A DNA stretch of 35,274 bases, taken from the IMG/VR virus record IMGVR_UViG_3300017735_000043, positions 1-35,274 of that record; one strand, 5' to 3'. This document shows positions 30,905 to 35,274 of this stretch, one piece after another. The stretch comes from a virus. Position 1 is the first letter of the stretch. Each line of letters starts with the position of its first letter. Below the pieces are notes generated by a model, which saw only the letters and a program-made list of their open reading frames with translations, did not search any database and was not told the origin of the DNA. The position numbers were made by a program, and so were the translations under genes.

Positions 30905-31054
30905 ATGCAGAGGTTGCTGGATAATAACCAGTGTCCGAAATGCCAGACGGCTATTGATAGGCAAGCTATTGGCAAGACGCTTGGCGACAAGCCTGAGCAG
31001 GTGTATCAGTGCAAGGTTTGTAAGCTGATTTTAACGGAGTTTTCAGATGAGTAA
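30905..31054 (+). CDS. Zinc-ribbon mini-protein (49 aa)
   Basis: A 49-residue protein with CPKCQ at 10-14 and CKVCK at 36-40, a simple zinc ribbon. The start at 30905 is chosen because it gives a compact ribbon; upstream frame positions run into the DnaJ-type gene. It overlaps the small terminase start by 8 bases through GATGAGTAA. Function unknown. Confidence 0.7.
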   Translation: MQRLLDNNQCPKCQTAIDRQAIGKTLGDKPEQVYQCKVCKLILTEFSDE

Positions 31055-31550
31055 GAAGAAGCTGACAGAGCCGGTTATCGTGGAGTATCTGAGGCGGATA
31101 GCTATTGATGGTAGGTCAGCGCGGTCTGTAGGCAAGGACGATGACATGCCGTCGTATGAGGCGTTCTACAAGATGAAGGTGAAGGACCCGATATTGCAGA
31201 GCCGTTACAGTGAGGCTGTTGAAGCACGGGCGACTGCCATCGATGATAGGATAGACGAAGTGCTGGAAGGCGTTCGTAATGGCGAGATAGATTACAATGC
31301 TGGCAGGCTAGAGATAGACACGCAGAAATGGCGTATGGCGAAGTTTTTCCCGCGATTGTATGGCGATAATCAGAAGCTGGAAGTGGAGCACAAGACGAGC
31401 TTTGTGGACGAACTGAAGCGGGTTGCGGCTAGGGTAGAGCAGGCTAGGTTAGAGGGCGCAGAGGTTGTAGAGCATGATGAAGAGGGGCGAAACACTTACA
31501 CCGTCACGCCCGCGCCTGCGGAACAGACGGCGAACAAAGGGTCGGATTAG
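31047..31550 (+). CDS. terS: Terminase small subunit
   Basis: A 167-residue protein. The N-terminal region is a helix-turn-helix-like DNA-binding domain (VIVEYLRRIAIDGRSARSVG; MPSYEAFYKMKVKDP), and the middle helices (AVEARATAIDDRIDEVLEG; RLEIDTQKWRMAKFFPRLYGDNQKLEVEHK) match the oligomerisation core of Sf6/terS-like proteins. It marks the packaging start site and stimulates the large subunit encoded 185 bases downstream. It starts by overlap with the zinc-ribbon gene. Confidence 0.88.
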   Translation: MSKKKLTEPVIVEYLRRIAIDGRSARSVGKDDDMPSYEAFYKMKVKDPILQSRYSEAVEARATAIDDRIDEVLEGVRNGEIDYNAGRLEIDTQKWRMAKFFPRLYGDNQKLEVEHKTSFVDELKRVAARVEQARLEGAEVVEHDEEGRNTYTVTPAPAEQTANKGSD

Positions 31551-31734
31551 TGTTCTGCACACGACATCTTAAAAACACGTTAACCTACTTTTGGTTTAAC
31601 ACACTGATATATCACAAGTTTTATTTTACATAATGGAGGTTATGCGACAAAGTTAGCATATTTTGCAGACCCCCCCTCAAAATCACAGGCGGGGCCTCTG
31701 TGATAGAAATACCCCCACACACCACGGAGAACCC
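31551..31734 (+). other. Non-coding gap between terS and terL
   Basis: 184 bases without a gene, the longest gap in the early strand. GTTAACC (31579-31585) and GGTTTAAC (31593-31600) form an imperfect inverted repeat in an A/T-rich part. Further on a 7-base inverted repeat ATCACAG...CTGTGAT (31682-31704) encloses a GC-rich loop. A C-run starts around 31670. Either a promoter/regulator region for terL or a packaging site would fit. Confidence 0.5.
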
Positions 31735-33132
31735 ATGACCAACCTCACCACCGACTTGCTCCACAAAATCCATGCCGACCCTGTTTTTTTCGTCGAGCAC
31801 ATAATCGGAGCCACCCCCCAGCAATGGCAACGCGAGGCACTACAGGCCATCGCAAAAAATCCCCGTGTCAGCATTAAGTCCGGTCACGGTGTCGGTAAGA
31901 CTGCATTCCAATCGTGGTTGGTTCTCTGGTGGCTTTTGAGCCATTACCCCTGCAAGGTTGCTGTCACGGCTAACACTGCTCACCAGCTATCCGATGTGCT
32001 GTGGACCGAAATTGACAAATGGGCGCGTAAATTACCCGCTGGCTTTATGGACCTGCTTGAGTTCAAATCCGATAAAATCAGCCTCAAGGGTGCGAAGGAC
32101 AGTTACGCTGTTGCCCGTACCAGCCGCAAAGAGAGCCCAGAGGCATTGCAGGGCTTCCACAGTGAGAACATGCTCTTCTTGGTCGAGGAGGCATCCGGTG
32201 TGCCCGATGTTGTGTTTCAGGTTGCCGAGGGTGCCCTATCTACTGCCGGAGCCAAGACGGTCATGTGCGGAAACCCGACCCGCTCTGACGGCTTCTTTTA
32301 TGAATCCTTCCACGGACAGCGCCACAACTGGCACAACATCACGGTATCATGCGAGGACGGCGAATACGTCACCGAGGAGTTCCTTAATGGCATGGCTGAT
32401 AAATACGGCACGGAAAGCAATGTCTACCGCGTCCGTGTTCTCGGCGAGTTCCCCACGCAGTCTGATGATGTGCTTGTTCCGCTCTACATTGTCGAGGAGG
32501 CCGTGAAGCGCGATATCACGCCTAGTCCTACCACGCCGACTGTCTGGGGGCTCGATGTGGCCCGCATGGGCGGTGACAGGAGTGCGATTGCCAAGAGACA
32601 AGGCCCATTATTGCTAGAGCCGATTAAGACATGGCAAGGCAAAGACCTGATGGAGCTTGCTGGTATTGTGCTGACTGAATATGAGGCTTGCAATTACAGC
32701 AATCGCCCCACGCAGATATTTGTTGATGCTATCGGGCTGGGTGCTGGCTTGGCTGATAGACTGCGCGAACTGGACCTGCCCGCTGTGTCTGTGTCGGTAT
32801 CTGAGACTGCCAGCCTGAAGAACCGCTTTAATCGCCTGCGCGACGAATTGTTCTGGAAGGCCCGCGAGTGGTTCGAGGATAGAGCCTGCAAGATTCCCGA
32901 TGATGATACGCTGATACAGGAGATAACCGGCATCAGGTATAAGTATCTCAGCAATGGCAAGCTGAAGGTCGAGAGTAAGGATGAGATGAAGCGCAGGGGC
33001 CAGAGGTCGCCGGACGTTGCCGATGCCTTTGTGCTATCGTTTGCACAGGAGGGCGCCATAGCTGGGGGATACACGCAAACAAAATGGGGCGCAGGTTCCA
33101 GCCCACGCCCCGATACGAATTGGATTGTTTAA
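31735..33132 (+). CDS. terL: Terminase large subunit
   Basis: A 465-residue packaging motor. Walker A SGHGVGKT (49-56), Walker B MLFLVEEAS (146-154) and the coupling motif CGNPTR (178-183) form the ATPase. The nuclease has acidic residues in WGLDVARMGGDRS (Asp274), IFVDAIGLG (Asp331) and SPDVADAF (Asp427/430), the RNase H-like triad. The start at 31735 follows GGAGAA. Codons favour C-ending forms (CGC, ACC) more than the AGG-rich early genes before it, suggesting a different origin. Its stop overlaps that of the convergent gene. Confidence 0.95.
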   Translation: MTNLTTDLLHKIHADPVFFVEHIIGATPQQWQREALQAIAKNPRVSIKSGHGVGKTAFQSWLVLWWLLSHYPCKVAVTANTAHQLSDVLWTEIDKWARKLPAGFMDLLEFKSDKISLKGAKDSYAVARTSRKESPEALQGFHSENMLFLVEEASGVPDVVFQVAEGALSTAGAKTVMCGNPTRSDGFFYESFHGQRHNWHNITVSCEDGEYVTEEFLNGMADKYGTESNVYRVRVLGEFPTQSDDVLVPLYIVEEAVKRDITPSPTTPTVWGLDVARMGGDRSAIAKRQGPLLLEPIKTWQGKDLMELAGIVLTEYEACNYSNRPTQIFVDAIGLGAGLADRLRELDLPAVSVSVSETASLKNRFNRLRDELFWKAREWFEDRACKIPDDDTLIQEITGIRYKYLSNGKLKVESKDEMKRRGQRSPDVADAFVLSFAQEGAIAGGYTQTKWGAGSSPRPDTNWIV

Positions 33133-33269
33133 CCCCCCATTCGAGCTATTACGGCCCACCAAGTGTAGCTCCGGCTGTCCTCAATGCCGAGCAGTGACAG
33201 TGTATCCATCCAGCCCAAGGTAACCGCGATGATGACCGCGTATCCGATATATCCGAGAACTCTATCCAT
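33129..33269 (-). CDS. 46-aa small membrane protein
   Basis: A 46-residue protein reading leftward with one hydrophobic segment (VLGYIGYAVIIAVTLGW, about 4-20) and an amphipathic end with YTWWAVI. The ribosome binding site AAGGAGG is strong. Its start overlaps the stop of the upstream gene (TAATG), and its stop overlaps the terL stop, both sharing TTTAA. Possible roles: membrane effector or superinfection exclusion; inference. Confidence 0.72.
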   Translation of the reverse strand: MDRVLGYIGYAVIIAVTLGWMDTLSLLGIEDSRSYTWWAVIARMGG

Positions 33270-33637
33270 TATAGCCTCCTTTCGGAGCGGCCATAAATCA
33301 GCCCCTCTACAAATGAATCCAAAACCTGAACCAACTGGTCGGCGTAAACATTTTCCATTTCTTCTTTCATGGTGCGCTTACCGATGTTCTTGCCGGACAT
33401 AACAATTTTCCAAGTGCGAACTGTGTAAGTGTCATTGCCCATTAGGTTGATAATAACGTGGCCCTTGTGTTTTAAGCCATTTACTTTGAACGCTAGACCG
33501 CCAAGCGAGGTTAGACTGCCAGCAGTCTTTTTTGTTAGCGCAACAAACTGCTGTGCGCCGTATGCGTCAAAAGCCCAAGGGTCCAAAGTGTTAATTTGGC
33601 TCTGTATTGTCTTGGCGATTTCCATGTGATTAGTCAT
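33269..33637 (-). CDS. Conserved phage protein of unknown function
   Basis: A 122-residue protein. Its layout (TIQSQI, then AYGAQQFVAL, GGLAFKVNG, GHVIINLMGNDTYTVRTWKI and YADQLVQVLDSFVEGL) matches a widely distributed small phage and plasmid family with no assigned role. A ribosome binding site AAGGAGAG stands upstream of the ATG. It is the first gene of a two-gene leftward unit that starts at the promoter at 33667-33696 and faces the terminase. Confidence 0.78.
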   Translation of the reverse strand: MTNHMEIAKTIQSQINTLDPWAFDAYGAQQFVALTKKTAGSLTSLGGLAFKVNGLKHKGHVIINLMGNDTYTVRTWKIVMSGKNIGKRTMKEEMENVYADQLVQVLDSFVEGLIYGRSERRL

Positions 33638-33666
33638 TTTTTCTCTCCTTGAGTTGATATATTATC

Positions 33667-33696
33667 AGTCTACGCTAAGGGTAAACATAGTGTCAA
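33667..33696 (-). promoter_or_regulatory. Leftward sigma70-like promoter of the 33637 unit
   Basis: On the minus strand TTGACA (33691-33696), 18-base spacer, TAGACT (33667-33672). The -35 with its flank, GTTTGACACTA, is identical to that of the 27944-27972 promoter. The spacer end TACCCTTAGCGTA overlaps the -10 and is like the element at 22648-22660. Confidence 0.62.
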
Positions 33697-33729
33697 ACAT
33701 TATTTTATAAATAAAAGCTAATTATTTAC

Positions 33730-33759
33730 TTGTATCTCATTATAAATGTATGCTAAGAT
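33730..33759 (+). promoter_or_regulatory. Weak rightward promoter with extended -10
   Basis: TTGTAT (33730-33735), 18 bases, TGC-TAAGAT (33751-33759) with the TGn extension. It is divergent from the promoter at 33667 and would serve the gene at 33802. Weak matches, so tentative. Confidence 0.4.
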
Positions 33760-33801
33760 ATGGTATGGCGGTATTTTCCGCAGATTTTCGGGAGAAAAAT
33801 T

Positions 33802-33966
33802 ATGGAATTAAAATCGGGACAAGATGTTTGGGTTAAACTTACTTGGGTGGGTGAAGATTTTTGGGAGGCTGGAACCGTCGTTAAGGTTACTGACAAGCGG
33901 GTTAAGGTTGAAGACCTCGGTCGCGGTGACGGATATTACAAAAAAGAAAACGTAAAACCCAGATAA
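33802..33966 (+). CDS. Small SH3/KOW-like protein (54 aa)
   Basis: A 54-residue protein. The start at 33802 follows GGGAG. The sequence LKSGQDVWVKLTWVGEDFWEAGTVVKVTDKRVKVEDLGRGD alternates beta strands as in small SH3-, KOW- or Tudor-like barrels, often nucleic acid or protein binding. Its stop lies inside a perfect hairpin (33954-33978). Function unknown. Confidence 0.7.
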   Translation: MELKSGQDVWVKLTWVGEDFWEAGTVVKVTDKRVKVEDLGRGDGYYKKENVKPR

Positions 33967-33978
33967 ACCCTGGGTTTT
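33954..33978 (+). terminator. Hairpin at the end of the SH3-like gene
   Basis: AAAACCCAG (33954-33962) pairs perfectly with CTGGGTTTT (33970-33978) around loop ATAAACC; the T-run is part of the stem. It would act as an intrinsic terminator or attenuator between two small genes, in either direction. Confidence 0.6.
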
Positions 33979-34007
33979 CAATTACTTAGCTCGAAAGGGA
34001 GAGCAAT

Positions 34008-34403
34008 ATGACTTACGTTTCAACTGATGGGGGCCGCTTAGAGGCCGGATACAAAGGGCGCAACGCGGGAGACTGCGCCGCCCGCTCTGTAGCAATCGCT
34101 TTGCAGATTCCTTACAAGCAGGCTTACCTTGAGCTTGCCAGAGCCAACAAGGAGTTCGGTTTTAAGCGTTCAGCCCGTGGTGGCATTTACAAGCCGGTGT
34201 TCGAGCATTTCCTAAAAAAGCACGGCTGTGCATGGCGGTCAGCGCCAAAGTTTGACGGGCGCAAGGCTCGGTGTTCTGACCTGCTACACGGCAGGGTGAT
34301 TGCCAGCCAAGCGGGTCACTATGTGGCTGTCGTCGATGGTGTGCCCCATGACATATGGGACTGCTCAAACAAAATGGTCTACGGCTATTACGCCAAGGAC
34401 TAA
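34008..34403 (+). CDS. Papain-like cysteine peptidase-type phage protein
   Basis: A 131-residue protein. NAGDCAARSVAIALQIPY (Cys23 at a helix start), GRVIASQAGHYVAVVDGVPHD (His104) and IWDCS (Asp118) are arranged as the Cys-His-Asp triad of compact papain-like folds, a pattern seen in many small phage proteins. A peptidase, amidase or inactive relative are all possible; substrate unknown. GGGAGAG precedes the ATG. It stands alone between two terminators, suggesting its own expression level. Confidence 0.65.
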   Translation: MTYVSTDGGRLEAGYKGRNAGDCAARSVAIALQIPYKQAYLELARANKEFGFKRSARGGIYKPVFEHFLKKHGCAWRSAPKFDGRKARCSDLLHGRVIASQAGHYVAVVDGVPHDIWDCSNKMVYGYYAKD

Positions 34404-34406
34404 CAG

Positions 34407-34430
34407 AAAGGGGGCTTCGGCCCCTTTTTT
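34407..34430 (+). terminator. Strong rho-independent terminator
   Basis: AAAGGGGGC (34407-34415) pairs with GCCCCTTTT (34420-34428), closed by a TTCG tetraloop and followed by T's to 34430. A classic terminator ending the transcript of the peptidase-like gene, just before the late promoter. Confidence 0.92.
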
Positions 34431-34438
34431 ATTGTCAG

Positions 34439-34467
34439 TTGTCTAGCGCGTGGCCTGTCGTTATAAT
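34439..34467 (+). promoter_or_regulatory. Sigma70-like promoter of the late operon
   Basis: TTGTCT (34439-34444), 17-base spacer and a consensus TATAAT (34462-34467), directly after a strong terminator and 30 bases before the first gene of the long structural region. It is the only perfect -10 among the promoters I found. Confidence 0.72.
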
Positions 34468-34496
34468 CAGGAACAACCAGCCGGAAGGTGCCCGCA

Positions 34497-34784
34497 ATGT
34501 CAGACAATATTGTAAAGTTTCCAAAGCCAAAGCTACCCCCAGAGTTCTTTATTGAGGTGGACCTAGACGAAAGCCGAGACGACATGGCTATGGTTGATGC
34601 CGTCACGACGATGCTGGAAATGAATGTCAATGGCATTTACATGAGTTCTGATGTAGAATGGCATCACATTATGGATGCGGCGATATCAATTATGATACGC
34701 GCTGGGCTACGGGCGGGCATTGACAGGCAGGAGCTAGAGAACATTCTAGCTGACATTAAAGTTGAGGATGACGATGACATCTAA
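34497..34784 (+). CDS. Hypothetical acidic 95-aa protein
   Basis: A 95-residue protein, first of the late operon. The ATG at 34497 follows GGAAGG. It has a helical middle (MVDAVTTMLEMNVNG; WHHIMDAAISIMIRAGLRAG) and an acidic end (IKVEDDDDI). It overlaps the next start by 11 bases. No family is recognised. The position suggests an early-late regulator or assembly factor, without direct evidence. Confidence 0.7.
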   Translation: MSDNIVKFPKPKLPPEFFIEVDLDESRDDMAMVDAVTTMLEMNVNGIYMSSDVEWHHIMDAAISIMIRAGLRAGIDRQELENILADIKVEDDDDI

Positions 34785-35058
34785 GGACCCCAGACTTAAA
34801 AGGGCGGGAGTGTCCGGCTATAACAAGCCGAAGCGCACCCCAAGCCACCCGACAAAATCTCATGTGGTTGTTGCCAAATGCGAGGACGGGTCCATCAAAA
34901 CAATTCGGTTTGGTCAGCAGGGTGTGTCTGGTGCTGGCAAGAATCCGAAGACCGCATCTGAGAAGGCGCGGCGCAAATCGTTTAAGGCAAGACACGCAAA
35001 AAATATTGCTAAGGGCAAATGCTCTGCGGCTTATTGGTCTAATAGGGAAAAGTGGTGA
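34774..35058 (+). CDS. Small basic phage protein (DPRLKRAGVSGYNKPKRTPSHPTKS type)
   Basis: A 94-residue basic protein. The start at 34774 follows GAGG. The blocks LKRAGVSGYNKPKRTP, HPTKSHVVVAK, KTIRFGQQGVSGAGKN and ARRKSFKARHAKNIAKGKCSAAYW belong to a small family common in marine phages, not functionally defined. The high Lys/Arg content suggests DNA contact. It overlaps the 21-aa gene by one base (TGATG). Confidence 0.8.
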   Translation: MTSKDPRLKRAGVSGYNKPKRTPSHPTKSHVVVAKCEDGSIKTIRFGQQGVSGAGKNPKTASEKARRKSFKARHAKNIAKGKCSAAYWSNREKW

Positions 35059-35123
35059 TGGCTAAAAAATCTATGAAAAAATCCGGCAACACGCAGACAG
35101 GCAAATACTGTGGCGGCAAGTAA
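35058..35123 (+). CDS. 21-aa basic peptide
   Basis: A short frame of 21 codons encoding KKSMKKSGNTQTGKYCGGK after a Met-Ala start. It overlaps the preceding stop by one base (TGATG), and the GTG of the following gene lies inside it. Its packing and its composition, like its neighbours, argue for a real peptide gene; too short for family assignment. Confidence 0.5.
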   Translation: MAKKSMKKSGNTQTGKYCGGK

Positions 35124-35274
35124 GCCAAAAGATGCGGCGCTATGGGCACGGGCTAAGGCGGCGGCTAAACGGAAATACAAGGTCTACCCCTCAGCCTATG
35201 CAAATGCCTATGCCGCAAAGTGGTATAAGGATAAGGGCGGCAAGTGGGGCGGCTCAGATAATCGCGTGAGGAAA
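35110..35274 (+). CDS. Small basic KVYPSAYANAYAAKWYKDKGG protein, 5' part
   Basis: The N-terminal part of the gene completed at 1-129. The frame starts at GTG 35110 inside the 21-aa gene; no ATG is available in frame before the conserved core. Joined across the repeat the protein has about 56 residues. See the entry at 1-129. Confidence 0.75.
   Translation, partial: MAASKPKDAALWARAKAAAKRKYKVYPSAYANAYAAKWYKDKGGKWGGSDNRVRK
35152..35274. repeat. Terminal direct repeat, right copy
   Basis: Identical to bases 1-123; removing one copy gives a circle of about 35,151 bp. Confidence 0.97.

Noticed and set aside
31663-31734. Extended start of the large terminase at TTG
   Set aside because: The ATG at 31735 has GGAGAA in place and begins the conserved N-terminus; the added residues would be encoded by the inverted-repeat region.
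1-35274. CRISPR array, tRNA genes, integrase or attachment site, insertion sequence
   Set aside because: None seen: no regular spaced repeats, no cloverleaf noticed, no recombinase motifs, no transposase. A lysogenic life style is therefore not supported despite the Cro-like protein.

Overview
The window is a complete or near-complete genome of a small tailed dsDNA phage, most probably a podovirus. The first 123 bases recur exactly as the last 123 (35152-35274). The sequence therefore closes on itself into a unit of about 35,151 bp, and one small gene is cut by the junction. There is a portal, scaffold, SU10-like capsid, short-tail adaptor and P22-type nozzle, but no tape-measure or tail-tube protein, which points to a podovirus. 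I see no integrase, no DNA or RNA polymerase and no tRNA. Transcription and replication therefore appear to depend on the host, and the sigma70-like promoters fit this. The small CxxC proteins, marine-type fibres, and GTA-like holin resemblance suggest a marine, possibly alphaproteobacterial, host; that is an inference.

Layout. (1) Late region, rightward, from a promoter at 34439-34467 through the junction to 22593: tiny basic and Cys-containing proteins, a 671-aa polyvalent-type protein, portal, scaffold, major capsid (stem-loop after it), adaptor, nozzle, three large ejection-type proteins, then a tail-fibre locus with two paralogous fibre-plus-small-partner cassettes. (2) 22636-23780: a promoter, a small gene, two tandem HNH endonucleases flanked by a 16-bp direct repeat, and a rho-independent terminator. 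(3) Leftward operon 27907 to 23772: RecB/lambda-exo-like nuclease, DUF1071/Sak3-like annealing protein, short SSB-like protein, small Zn protein, orphan DnaA domain IV protein, a hypothetical protein, PD-(D/E)XK nuclease, M15 endolysin, holin and two tiny proteins. (4) Rightward early operon 27992 to 31550, then terminase: Cro-like repressor, Hjc-like nuclease, Mom-like DNA modification protein, a second nuclease-like protein, lambda-O-like initiator with an internal candidate origin, two Zn-ribbon proteins, and small and large terminase. (5) A two-gene leftward unit 33637-33129 convergent on the large terminase, followed by a rightward SH3-like gene and a cysteine-peptidase-like gene closed by a strong terminator.

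How it may work. The divergent region at 27908-27991 looks like the main switch. The leftward promoter contains both a perfect DnaA box (TTATACACA) and an inverted repeat suited to the Cro-like protein. The recombination genes (exonuclease, annealing protein, SSB-like) and the Hjc-like nuclease would process replication intermediates into packaging substrate for TerS/TerL. The Mom-like protein may protect phage DNA from nucleases. Lysis genes sit at the end of the leftward replication operon, not with the late genes. Two promoters share an 11/13 conserved element overlapping the -10 (22648-22660 and 33671-33683), which suggests a phage-specific regulator.
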